Assembly: GCA_016214265.1 (NCBI GenBank)
Contig: JACROU010000090.1
Coordinates: 1 to 33,345, forward strand
Source of the DNA: Candidatus Omnitrophota bacterium
Lineage (GTDB): Bacteria > Omnitrophota > Omnitrophia > Omnitrophales > JACROU01
DNA: 33,345 nucleotides
Direction: 5' to 3'
The translations under genes were made by a program, and so were the position numbers. Under the pieces are notes generated by a model. That model was not told the origin of the DNA and ran no database searches. It saw only the letters and a program-made list of their open reading frames with translations. The first letter of the stretch is position 1; every line of letters begins with the position of its first letter. Shown piece after piece: positions 8,909 through 15,842 of this stretch.

Positions 8909-9727
8909 TCACTTCTGCTTCTTGAGTTTGCCAAACATTTTCGTTACGATGCGATCAACCATTTGAGGTGCGACCGTGTTCAGAAATAACGTGAATTTTC
9001 CCAAAAAGCTGATTGTGACGGTGCGTTTGCGTTTTTTAACGGCGCCATAAATTAAACGAGCCGCTTTTCCGGCGCTCATTCGCGGTGGTCCGCCTGATGT
9101 ATCCATGTACTCTAATCCGCGCGGTTCTGCATCAAAAAACTCGGTGTCTGTCGTGGTGGGGCGCACGACGGTGACTATAATTCCATAAGGTAATAATTCG
9201 GTGCGAAGGCTTTCAGAAAGTCCTTCCAGTGCAAATTTTGAGGTGCAGTAGGCGCTGCGGGCGGGAATGCCGAGTCTGCCGATGATGGAACTAACGTTCA
9301 CGATTTGCCCGGATTGTTGATGTTTCATCACGGGGATCACTGCCTGCATGCAGTGAAACACGCCCATGACATTCAAATCCAGAATATCCCGAAACGCTTT
9401 TGGGTCTGTCGCTTCAAAAAACGCGTTGAGCCCAGCGCCGGCATTATTGACAAGAACGTCGATGCGGCCCAGCTTTTCCACAGCAATATTCACGGCTTCA
9501 AAGACACGAGTACGGTCCGTAACACTTCCGGCTATGACAAGAACATGCCCATCAGGGCGCAGTTTTTTCAGCTCTTCGCAGATAGCGTCCAAACGGTTTT
9601 TTCGGCGGGCGAATAAAACAACGGCGTATCCGTGCCGATAAAAGTCATACGCGCACGCTTTTCCGATTCCTGATGAAGCGCCAGTGATAAAAACTACTTT
9701 TGAATTTGAGTGGGTTGTGTGTGGCAT
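8909..9727 (-). CDS. Short-chain dehydrogenase/reductase (classical SDR)
   Basis: The 272-residue product has all landmarks of a classical SDR: glycine-rich cofactor motif TGASSGIG (residues 15-22), NNAG (94-97), the serine in NVSS (146/147), and catalytic Tyr160 and Lys164 in YCTSK. ARRKNR follows strand 2, and these basic residues suggest NADP(H) preference. The substrate is unknown. The C-terminus is basic (KKQK), and the segment FLGKFTLFLNTVAP before it could be membrane-associated, as in SDRs acting on lipids. It is monocistronic, divergent from the channel gene at 9789 and convergent with the oxidase. No clear Shine-Dalgarno sequence precedes the ATG. Confidence 0.88.
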   Translation of the reverse strand: MPHTTHSNSKVVFITGASSGIGKACAYDFYRHGYAVVLFARRKNRLDAICEELKKLRPDGHVLVIAGSVTDRTRVFEAVNIAVEKLGRIDVLVNNAGAGLNAFFEATDPKAFRDILDLNVMGVFHCMQAVIPVMKHQQSGQIVNVSSIIGRLGIPARSAYCTSKFALEGLSESLRTELLPYGIIVTVVRPTTTDTEFFDAEPRGLEYMDTSGGPPRMSAGKAARLIYGAVKKRKRTVTISFLGKFTLFLNTVAPQMVDRIVTKMFGKLKKQK

Positions 9728-9750
9728 ACTTTTGTATGTAAATCAAGAGT

Positions 9751-9779
9751 ATCATAAGCTAAGATAAAACAAGTTTAAA
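9751..9779 (-). promoter_or_regulatory. Weak candidate promoter for the short-chain dehydrogenase
   Basis: On the minus strand, TATGAT (reverse of 9751-9756) matches five of six -10 positions. TTTAAA lies 17 nt upstream of it and matches four of six -35 positions. The 61-bp divergent gap must hold promoters for both genes. No equally good candidate was found for the channel gene. Confidence 0.3.
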
Positions 9780-9788
9780 GGAGCAATT

Positions 9789-10775
9789 ATGCCGCTTGAA
9801 AGCACCTGCCGTTATCAATTTGATTCGGGTCATTATTGCGCGGAGCAGCGTGATAACGGTTCGGGATTCTGTTTTTTTCATGATCCTGCCATTTCCAAAA
9901 ATACCCCCGAAGCCGTTACTCGCGTTGTGGAAGCGGTTAAAGCCAAAAAACATTTAGATGGGGCGCATCTTGAAAAAATGGATTTGTCTCACACGGATCT
10001 TTCAGGTGCCCGGCTTGTGAAAGCCCATTGTGAGGGTGCGGCTTTTGTGCGCACCAATTTCGAAGGAGCGCATCTTTACGGGGCGAATTTCCGCGGCGCA
10101 AATCTTTTTAATGCCAATTTCCGCCGAGCCAATCTGAAGGAAACGGATTTGCGCGGTGCGAACGTCCTCGAGATCAAAATTGACGATGCCAAAATCCTTG
10201 GAATTCATTGGGGAAATAAAGGTATGGTCCAGAATGAGGTGGAGGGCCGCGAGTTCGAGAAGAAGGGCGATATCCAGAAAGCAAAAGAAAAGTTCCGCGA
10301 AGCCGAAGAAATTTACCGGAATGTTCGCATCCATTTAATGGCGGTCGGTATATTTGACGAGGCCGCTGATTTTTTTTATCGCGAAATGGTCGTTCGTCGG
10401 AAACAAATGCCTTTCTATTCGATTCAGCGTTTCAGTTCGAAAATCATCGACTTGCTGTGCGGTTACGGAGAAAAAACATTCCGTGTCATCAGTGCCGCCG
10501 CGATTTTTATTATCGGCAACTCGTTTGCTTATTTCGGGTTCGGCATCAAATATGGAGACGAAATTTTACGCTATGTTTCCGATCAAAATTTGATGCAGAA
10601 TCTGCGCGAATATTTGCTGTGTCTGTACTTTAGCGTTGTGACGCTGACCACGTTGGGATACGGCGATATCGCTCCCATCGGCATTTCGCGCGCCTTTGCC
10701 GTCAACGAGGCCTTTTGGGGCGCATTTATGATGGCGCTTTTTGTGCTGGTTTTTGGCCGAAAGATGATCCGATAA
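9789..10775 (+). CDS. Pentapeptide-repeat potassium channel with N-terminal CCCH-type cysteine/histidine cluster
   Basis: This 328-residue protein joins four parts. Residues 7-31 hold C7, C17, C28 and H31 in a C-x9-C-x10-C-x2-H spacing that could bind zinc. Residues about 56-133 are pentapeptide repeats of A(N/D)Lxx type (GANFRGANLFNANFRRANL), forming a beta-helix. Residues about 155-205 are helical and TPR-like. The C-terminal part has two membrane segments (about 231-252 and 303-323) around a pore loop with selectivity filter TTLGYGD (287-293), the K+ channel signature with Leu at the usual Val position. The start is fixed by AAAGGAG at 9777-9783, 5 nt before the ATG. It is probably an inner-membrane K+ channel with a cytoplasmic N-terminal sensor or scaffold; the gating signal is unknown. 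A GGTA..TACC hairpin follows directly. Confidence 0.85.
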   Translation: MPLESTCRYQFDSGHYCAEQRDNGSGFCFFHDPAISKNTPEAVTRVVEAVKAKKHLDGAHLEKMDLSHTDLSGARLVKAHCEGAAFVRTNFEGAHLYGANFRGANLFNANFRRANLKETDLRGANVLEIKIDDAKILGIHWGNKGMVQNEVEGREFEKKGDIQKAKEKFREAEEIYRNVRIHLMAVGIFDEAADFFYREMVVRRKQMPFYSIQRFSSKIIDLLCGYGEKTFRVISAAAIFIIGNSFAYFGFGIKYGDEILRYVSDQNLMQNLREYLLCLYFSVVTLTTLGYGDIAPIGISRAFAVNEAFWGAFMMALFVLVFGRKMIR

Positions 10776-10794
10776 AAGGTACCGGATACCTTTT
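10774..10794 (+). terminator. GGTA..TACC hairpin, copy 1 (with T tail)
   Basis: AAAAGGTA (10774-10781) pairs with TACCTTTT (10787-10794) across the loop CCGGA, and the T run continues to 10795. It overlaps the stop codon of the channel gene. A second left-arm-like segment, AAAAGGTGCC, follows at about 10799-10808. Of the three copies in this window, this one looks most like an intrinsic terminator. Confidence 0.6.
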
Positions 10795-10820
10795 TGAGAA
10801 AAGGTGCCAGGTTGAATGCT

Positions 10821-11159
10821 ATGGAAAAAAAAGACTGGATGCGAGTTTGGAAACAGTTTTCTGTCGCTGAAATCAAACAATCCTTGATTATCATTGGAGA
10901 CCTGACCGCCGATTGTTATGCTTGCAAAGAAGTCGGGCTTCAGTATGATTCCATAAGAAATTGCCCAAATTGCGGTGCCAATTTTCGGTTTGTCAGCTCC
11001 AGGCAGGCGGCCGGGAACGCACCGACCCGTTACCGGGATGTTCAGCGCATTACGTCCCGCAGGCCGGATTTGATTTTCATTGATTATGATGACTTTAAAA
11101 AATTGACCGGAAAATCACAGGCTTACGAATTGCTCGGCGGTGATTCGCCAGAATCTTAA
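10821..11159 (+). CDS. Small zinc-ribbon protein, unknown function
   Basis: The product is about 112 residues. A central C-x2-C ... C-x2-C pair (CYACKEVGL, then CPNCGANFRF) reads as a zinc ribbon. It is preceded by a short helical segment and followed by a basic stretch and an acidic C-terminal segment (RRPDLIFIDYDDFKKL). I chose the ATG at 10821; the longer frame could begin at a TTG (10794), but that lies in the preceding hairpin. No strong Shine-Dalgarno sequence is visible. The gene ends 5 nt before the HEAT-repeat gene, so the two are almost surely co-transcribed. I do not recognise the family; a regulatory or adaptor role is possible. Confidence 0.7.
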   Translation: MEKKDWMRVWKQFSVAEIKQSLIIIGDLTADCYACKEVGLQYDSIRNCPNCGANFRFVSSRQAAGNAPTRYRDVQRITSRRPDLIFIDYDDFKKLTGKSQAYELLGGDSPES

Positions 11160-11164
11160 ACTCA

Positions 11165-11971
11165 ATGACCAGCTCGGTTTTTCACTATTCGAGATTCGTT
11201 TTTTTTCTGCTTGCCGCTGCATCCATTTCTATTTTTCTGTTTATCGTTCAGCAATTTTTAAAAAAACTTCTTTTTCGTCCAAAACGCCGCGAATTATCAC
11301 GCCGTGAAATCCGGGAATTGCTGCACGCCCCGTCCGAAAAAATCCGCTGGTCCGCGACACGCGCGCTTTTAGCGCTTCAAGATGAAAAAAGTCTGCCCCG
11401 CATTTTAGAGTCGATGAGCCATTTGGGACGTTTCGGTTTGGTTCAGCTTGAGCCTGATCTGTTTGAGGTGGGTAAGGATGGGGTTTTTTCGCTGGAAGAG
11501 GCGCTGCAGCATCCCGAGCCCGATGTGCGGATGCTGGCACTTGGCATTGCGGGTAGATTGAGACAGACCGCGCTCATTCGTTTTGTGGCGCGCTTGTTGG
11601 AGGATCCTATACTGGATGTTCGGATGCGGGCTTTGGGTGCTTTGACAGAAATGAGTTCGCCGACCGGGAAAAATAATGTTCTTTCCGGTGATGTGGAAAC
11701 TATTTTGAGCGGGAGGCTAGAGCAGGCAACCTGGGAGGAAACGGCGCGCATTCTTCAGGTGATTGGTGCCTGGAAACTGAAAAAGTTTATTCCTGATGTA
11801 GAAAATCAAGTAACGAATCTGCATCCGTGGGTCCGTTACCGCGCGCTGGAAACCCTGCTGCTTTTGGGCGCCGAGGGCCGCCGACGGGCCAATGCGATTC
11901 TTTCGGAATATCGTCACATTGTTTTTCCGATTCTTGAAGATCTGGACGTGAGAAATGATATCCAAGATTAA
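11165..11971 (+). CDS. Membrane-anchored HEAT-repeat protein
   Basis: This 268-residue protein has one hydrophobic segment near the N-terminus (about residues 10-31) followed by a strongly basic stretch (KKLLFRPKRRELSRRE), so the rest should be cytoplasmic. The body is made of HEAT/armadillo-like helical pairs. Examples are SEKIRWSATRALLALQDEKS, HPEPDVRMLALGIAGRL, DPILDVRMRALGALTEM and HPWVRYRALETLLLLG. Such repeats usually form protein-binding scaffolds. The gene overlaps the next one by 17 nt, which suggests translational coupling and perhaps a physical complex with the GT2-like membrane protein. Its own function is not known. Confidence 0.78.
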   Translation: MTSSVFHYSRFVFFLLAAASISIFLFIVQQFLKKLLFRPKRRELSRREIRELLHAPSEKIRWSATRALLALQDEKSLPRILESMSHLGRFGLVQLEPDLFEVGKDGVFSLEEALQHPEPDVRMLALGIAGRLRQTALIRFVARLLEDPILDVRMRALGALTEMSSPTGKNNVLSGDVETILSGRLEQATWEETARILQVIGAWKLKKFIPDVENQVTNLHPWVRYRALETLLLLGAEGRRRANAILSEYRHIVFPILEDLDVRNDIQD

Positions 11972-13490
11972 ATATCTCTCATTATCTATTTTAATTTTAT
12001 TTCTTGCCTCCTGCGCTTCGTCTGGACCTCAAAAGCCAGCGGTTGTTCAGAAGAAAACGGCTCCGGTTGTGGCTCCGGTTAAAAAGATTTCTTCAAAAAA
12101 TTCTTTCGCGCCGATTTTTGGAGCCCGTGATCCGCGTCTGGCCTGGTGGGGGCTTTATGAAAAAGCGCCAACTGTCAAACGATTCGTGAAAACCAGAAGA
12201 AATTTCGACGTGTTTGATAAGCGCGAATTTCTGTTTGAGAAGCCCCAGAAACATGAGTTTGAAAATGTAACGGCACGCACGCCACTGAGAATGAAAGAGT
12301 ATTCGGGAAATTCTTTCAATTACGATTGGCGGGACAGTTGGCGCCGGTTTTTCGGAGTGTTGATAACTTTGCTTTTGGGCAGTATTGCCTGGAGGGGGCT
12401 GTCGTTGATCGCGCTTTTTTTTGGTCTTTGGCGCCGCCATCAGCGCGAAGTTTTTTTTAACAAGGATTTAATTGCCGTGAGTAATCTGGTTCCACCGGTA
12501 TCGCTCTGTCTTTCCTCGAAATCTTCAGGTACCGAGCTTTTAGCCCAAATCAGCGCGGTTGAGAATTTGGATTATGAAGAAGTGGAGTTGATAGTTTTTC
12601 GCGATGTGAAATCCAAAGACGACGACGCGATGCTTCTGAAAGATTTCCGGCTTCGGTTTCGTTCGCCGCTTTATTTCGCCGATTTGGATACAGAGGATCC
12701 TTTTGAAATTCTTGAGGTGCAGGGCGAACGCCGGATTTTGCTGGTTTATTCGGACCAGAAAACACTGCGGCCATCCCTGGCTTTGTTTTTGAAACTGGCC
12801 CGGTACCCACTGGTCGGTTTTCTCAATGAGCGGGTTATTTTGAATTCCGATTCCATCGCCAATTTGGTTTTCCGCTGGCTGAGAGACGGTGAGAAAAGCA
12901 CCTGTGTTTACGGGTTTCTGGATGAACTGAACTCGGGACCTTCCACCTGGCTGGAGCGGGAATGGGCTTTTTTGAATGGCATTGGAGACAGCGGAATCGA
13001 GAATTGGATTCGCGACAAGCGTTTCTTCGGTCTGATGCCTAAAAACATGGCGATTCAGCTGATGGAGTTTGGGGGAGGGCGTTATCAATCCGCTCTTTGG
13101 TCAGAACTTCCCAGCTTTGAGATTGTTGGAACGAAAAAATCCGAAAGTTCCGGTTTCAGGGACTTGATGTCGGGGTTTGTCATGCCTATTCGAAATGTGG
13201 TTGAGTTTGTGATGTCAGGACTGAGTTGGAAAGGTATCAAATCAATTGCTGATCAAGTCGCGTGTTTTCTGGCGGCTGTGCTTTGGCCTATCATATTAGT
13301 GAATTTTGTCATTTTGCTAGTTGTGGCCAGGCAAGTTGAGGCGTCCGTTTTCTTCTTAGCCGGATCCGAAGCGCTGCTCTTAATTCTTACCGCCGCAATC
13401 TGGTTTTTGTTTCCCCGGAATACCATTCGAAATGTTTTTCCGTCCCGTTCCGGCGTTTTAATTCAAGAACAACAGCAAGTTTCTGCCTAA
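11955..13490 (+). CDS. Membrane protein with lipobox and degenerate GT2-like glycosyltransferase domain
   Basis: The 511-residue product starts with a signal-like segment ending in a lipobox (FLASC, Cys20). A proline/lysine-rich stretch to about residue 125 and a membrane segment at about 132-158 follow. Residues about 178-400 are arranged like a family 2 glycosyltransferase: VPPVSLCLSSKSSGTELLAQ in place of the usual VSVIIPAYNE, then NLDYEEVELIVFRDVKSKDD where active enzymes have the nucleotide-binding VVDDGS. Later, the usual DxD region reads NERVILNSDS. Two more membrane segments occupy about 430-488. The layout (TM, GT2 core, TMs) resembles PgaC-type polysaccharide synthases, but the catalytic motifs look eroded, so it may be a pseudo-enzyme. 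The GT2 assignment rests on pattern only. Confidence 0.6.
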   Translation: MISKIKYLSLSILILFLASCASSGPQKPAVVQKKTAPVVAPVKKISSKNSFAPIFGARDPRLAWWGLYEKAPTVKRFVKTRRNFDVFDKREFLFEKPQKHEFENVTARTPLRMKEYSGNSFNYDWRDSWRRFFGVLITLLLGSIAWRGLSLIALFFGLWRRHQREVFFNKDLIAVSNLVPPVSLCLSSKSSGTELLAQISAVENLDYEEVELIVFRDVKSKDDDAMLLKDFRLRFRSPLYFADLDTEDPFEILEVQGERRILLVYSDQKTLRPSLALFLKLARYPLVGFLNERVILNSDSIANLVFRWLRDGEKSTCVYGFLDELNSGPSTWLEREWAFLNGIGDSGIENWIRDKRFFGLMPKNMAIQLMEFGGGRYQSALWSELPSFEIVGTKKSESSGFRDLMSGFVMPIRNVVEFVMSGLSWKGIKSIADQVACFLAAVLWPIILVNFVILLVVARQVEASVFFLAGSEALLLILTAAIWFLFPRNTIRNVFPSRSGVLIQEQQQVSA

Positions 13491-13512
13491 AAAATTCCGG
13501 ACGCGGATTTTT
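13490..13512 (+). terminator. Candidate intrinsic terminator after the GT2-like gene
   Basis: A run of A (13490-13494), one bulged T, and TCCG (13496-13499) pair with CGGA (13504-13507) and a T run (13508-13512) across the loop GACG. It lies directly after the stop codon and upstream of a promoter, as expected for the end of a transcription unit. The GC core is short. Confidence 0.45.
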
Positions 13513-13528
13513 GAACATTTCTTCATTA

Positions 13529-13557
13529 TTGACTTTCCGTAACCCCATTCTTACAAT
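13529..13557 (+). promoter_or_regulatory. Sigma70-type promoter for tRNA-Phe
   Basis: TTGACT (13529-13534) and TACAAT (13552-13557) each match five of six consensus bases, with an ideal 17-nt spacer. The predicted start near 13564 lies about 30 nt before the mature tRNA. The ROK kinase gene follows the tRNA by 20 nt and may be read from the same promoter. Confidence 0.7.
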
Positions 13558-13593
13558 GCGCTTTCGATTTTTTGCCCTGCCATCATTTTAGGT

Positions 13594-13669
13594 GGCCAGA
13601 TAGCTCAGTCGGTAGAGCGAGGGACTGAAAATCCCTGCGTCGGCGGTTCAATTCCGTCTCTGGCCACCA
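13594..13669 (+). tRNA. tRNA-Phe (GAA)
   Basis: The 76-nt cloverleaf has acceptor stem GGCCAGA/TCTGGCC, discriminator A and an encoded CCA. The anticodon stem is AGGGA/TCCCT with loop CTGAAAA, giving anticodon GAA. The T arm contains GGTTCAATTCC. Confidence 0.96.
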
Positions 13670-13689
13670 ATTTTTTCGAAGGAAATCAC

Positions 13690-14610
13690 GTGGATTTTTT
13701 TCTCGGTATCGACATTGGCGGCACGAAAATAGCGGTTGTTGTGGCAGACCGCCACGGCCATATTCTCAAGTCAGTTGAATTTCCAGTTCTCCATCATCGT
13801 AAACCTCAAGTAGCCATTCAAGAGCTTGTCCGGGACATTCAAGTTTTGATCAAAACGAAAAAGATTTCAGCCATTGGCATTGGTACGCCTGGACCTGTTA
13901 ATCCTGAATCTGGGAAAATTCCATGGTCGCCAAATCTTCCGGGCTGGGAAGGTTTGGCGATTTGCCGGATTATGAAACAAAATTTTCGTGTGCCTGTTTT
14001 TATCGAAAATGATGCCAATGCGGCCGCTTTGTGCGAAAAGCATTTTGGTTGGGGGCGCGGGAAGAAGAATCTAGTTTACATTACAATCAGCACGGGGGTT
14101 GGTGGCGGACTGATTTTGAATGGAGAGCTTTATTGCGGCAGTGGATTTAATGGCGGCGAAATCGGTCACGTGACGGTTGTGCCGAACGGGAATTTGTGCC
14201 GGTGCGGAAAACACGGGTGTCTTGAAGCGCACTCTAGTGGAACGGCAATTGCGAAAGCGGCGAAGCAGACGAGCGCGAAACTCGTGAAAGAAGCGGCGGC
14301 ACGGGGTGACAAACTGGCGGTTAAGGTGCTTACGGATGCCGGGCGCGTTCTCGGCATTGCGGTTGGGAATCTGCTGAATTTGCTCAATCCGGAATTGATT
14401 GTGTTGGGCGGCGGCGTGATGAAGGGACCCGAAAAGGGAATCGGAATTTTTTGGCGCGCTATGATGCAGTCGGCTAAAAAAGAATCCTGGTCAGGCCCGT
14501 TCAAAAAGTGCCGAATCATTAAGACGAAATTTCGGGATCATGTCGGAGCTTTGGGCGCGGCAGCATTAGCAATGGAAAAATGTCGAATGTTGAATGCCGA
14601 ATGTCGTTAA
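13690..14610 (+). CDS. ROK-family sugar kinase (glucokinase-like)
   Basis: The 306-residue protein is an ATP-dependent sugar kinase, most likely glucokinase. It has the N-terminal phosphate-binding motif GIDIGGTK, the catalytic aspartate D108 in ENDANA, and STGVGGG. The ROK zinc site is formed by H160 (GEIGH) with C170, C172 and C177 (CRCGKHGC), followed by LEA. GTG at 13690 is the start; GAAGGA lies about 7 nt upstream. The last ten or so residues (MEKCRMLNAECR) are not family sequence: they are encoded by an intergenic GAATG-type repeat that contains the stop codon. The sugar cannot be read from sequence; a glucokinase would feed glycolysis with glucose released by glucan-degrading enzymes. 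Confidence 0.88.
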   Translation: MDFFLGIDIGGTKIAVVVADRHGHILKSVEFPVLHHRKPQVAIQELVRDIQVLIKTKKISAIGIGTPGPVNPESGKIPWSPNLPGWEGLAICRIMKQNFRVPVFIENDANAAALCEKHFGWGRGKKNLVYITISTGVGGGLILNGELYCGSGFNGGEIGHVTVVPNGNLCRCGKHGCLEAHSSGTAIAKAAKQTSAKLVKEAAARGDKLAVKVLTDAGRVLGIAVGNLLNLLNPELIVLGGGVMKGPEKGIGIFWRAMMQSAKKESWSGPFKKCRIIKTKFRDHVGALGAAALAMEKCRMLNAECR

Positions 14611-14662
14611 AAACTCTATCAGCTTATTGCTTTTCCGGAATTCGGAATTCGACATTCGAAAT
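14579..14662. repeat. GAATG/TCGAA imperfect tandem and inverted repeat forming the kinase C-terminal tail
   Basis: At 14579-14606 the heptamer-like unit TCGAATG and variants (TTGAATG, CCGAATG) repeat in tandem. At about 14636-14662 a partner segment (CGGAATTCGGAATTCGACAT and on) is the reverse complement of the first arm with about 20 of 25 matching positions. The arms are separated by about 30 nt. The left arm runs through the kinase stop codon. Confidence 0.65.
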
Positions 14663-14755
14663 TTATACGCGCCCATCCTAAAGGATGGCGGGCAGTAGTT
14701 GATGAGCAACCAAGCACCCGACCGGCAGCGCAAAATCTGTGACGCAATATTTTGT
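14611..14755. other. Non-coding spacer between the ROK kinase and tRNA-Arg
   Basis: No convincing gene is present. It contains the right arm of the GAATG repeat, a small hairpin (CCATCC 14673-14678 with GGATGG 14683-14688), and no clear promoter for the tRNA. Confidence 0.6.
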
Positions 14756-14829
14756 GCGCCCATAGCTCAATTGGATAGAGCATCAGTCTTCGGAACTGAG
14801 GGTTACAGGTTCAAGTCCTGTTGGGCGCA
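14756..14829 (+). tRNA. tRNA-Arg (TCG)
   Basis: The 74-nt cloverleaf has acceptor stem GCGCCCA/TGGGCGC with discriminator A. The anticodon stem is TCAGT/ACTGA with loop CTTCGGA, giving anticodon TCG (reads CGA and possibly other CGN codons). The T arm contains AGGTTCAAGTCCT. CCA is not encoded: the tRNA is followed by G and a run of seven T. The M48-like gene starts 20 nt downstream. Confidence 0.94.
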
Positions 14830-14849
14830 GTTTTTTTCGAAAGAGGGCT

Positions 14850-15719
14850 ATGAGATCTAAAAAAGCTAAACTCATCGTTTCCTTGTCTGTTATCACCGTC
14901 ATGCTGGCCGGCTGCGCCACGGATAACGACGCTTCTTTCCAGCAGGATCCCAATGACCGCGAAACTCCGGGTTTGTCCCGCCGCGATCACAAAGAAATTC
15001 AAGTGGGTGAGGAAATTCACCGCGAAATTCTCTCCTCATTTTCTGTTTACACGGAACCGACGGCGAACGAATATGTCCGCGAGATTACGCAGACGATAGG
15101 AAAAGTGTCTCATCGGCCGGGATTGCCGTATCAGTGCACTATTTTATTCAGCGATAAAATTTATGCGACGGCAGCGCCTGGCGGACGTATTTATATCACG
15201 ACTGGTTTTATCAACATTTTGGATAACGAGTCGGAACTTGCCGGGGTGTTGGCTCACGAAGTGGCCGAGGTCCAGTATCACAATCCCAAGTATTCCGGAA
15301 GCAAACAGGCTTTGGGAGCCGCTGAAACCGCAGCTGGGCTCGCTGCCGGATTTCTGGGGCCGTACGGGATGCTGGCTCTGGTCGGCATTGCCGCGCTGAA
15401 TACGATGACGACTGAAAAGGATTTGCCGCAGAGGGTAGACATGGCCGATAAGAAGGGGCTTTGTTACATGGTTCGAGCGGGATATGATCCTCAGTGTTAT
15501 ATTGATGTGCTATACAAGATTATTTATGCAGATCCGAATCAGGTTGGGCTGCTTGTCGATTACTACAATTCGCGTCCCGTCAATGCGGACAGACTGAAGC
15601 ACGTGAACAAGGTGTTCCGCGAACTCAAAATCGAAAATCAAACCTTTGACACTCACCGTGAAAAATTCTTGGGTTCGATATCGAGCGTAAAAGCCCTCTA
15701 TTTTGACGGCTCCCACTAG
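14850..15719 (+). CDS. M48-family metalloprotease-like lipoprotein with altered zinc motif
   Basis: The 289-residue protein starts with a lipoprotein signal peptide (VITVMLAGC). The following region matches M48 peptidases of the LoiP/BepA type: AAPGGRIYITTGFINILDNE, then SELAGVLAHEVAEVQYHN, and later ADKKG...MVRAGYDP. These enzymes normally use HExxH plus a downstream Glu to bind zinc. Here the motif reads H136-E-V-A-E140, so the second His is Glu, and the usual downstream ExxAD reads V-D197-M-A-D200. The family assignment is solid, but ordinary zinc binding is doubtful. The protein may be a chaperone-like or regulatory relative, or bind a different metal. The start is preceded by AGAGGGCT. 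A GGTA..TACC hairpin overlaps its stop codon. Confidence 0.8.
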   Translation: MRSKKAKLIVSLSVITVMLAGCATDNDASFQQDPNDRETPGLSRRDHKEIQVGEEIHREILSSFSVYTEPTANEYVREITQTIGKVSHRPGLPYQCTILFSDKIYATAAPGGRIYITTGFINILDNESELAGVLAHEVAEVQYHNPKYSGSKQALGAAETAAGLAAGFLGPYGMLALVGIAALNTMTTEKDLPQRVDMADKKGLCYMVRAGYDPQCYIDVLYKIIYADPNQVGLLVDYYNSRPVNADRLKHVNKVFRELKIENQTFDTHREKFLGSISSVKALYFDGSH

Positions 15720-15742
15720 AGAAGGTAGCCGATACCTTCTCT
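15718..15742. terminator. GGTA..TACC hairpin, copy 2
   Basis: AGAGAAGGTA (15718-15727) pairs exactly with TACCTTCTCT (15733-15742) across the loop GCCGA. It overlaps the stop of the M48-like gene and lies 8 nt upstream of the lysS -35 box, so it separates two transcription units. No long T run follows. Confidence 0.55.
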
Positions 15743-15749
15743 CTATAGT

Positions 15750-15778
15750 TTGACACTCATTCTGCCCCCCTATATAAT
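15750..15778 (+). promoter_or_regulatory. Perfect-consensus sigma70-type promoter of the lysS gene run
   Basis: TTGACA (15750-15755) and TATAAT (15773-15778) match the vegetative consensus at all twelve positions, with an ideal 17-nt spacer. Transcription would begin near 15785, leaving a leader of about 58 nt before lysS. No T-box or other riboswitch is evident in that leader, so strong constitutive expression is likely. Confidence 0.9.
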
Positions 15779-15842
15779 CACAGGATTCTTTATCTGTAAT
15801 TTATCCAAAACCTAGATAACTTAACAACTTACGTGAGATTCC

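Noticed and set aside
14728..14759. Inverted GCGCAAAAT / ATTTTGTGCGC overlapping the 5' end of tRNA-Arg
   Set aside because: Arms differ in length and the right arm includes the tRNA acceptor stem; it is likely chance or a processing-site structure, too weak to list.
15779..15842. T-box or lysine riboswitch in the lysS leader
   Set aside because: The leader is only about 58 nt, AT-rich, and shows no T-box sequence or multi-stem structure.
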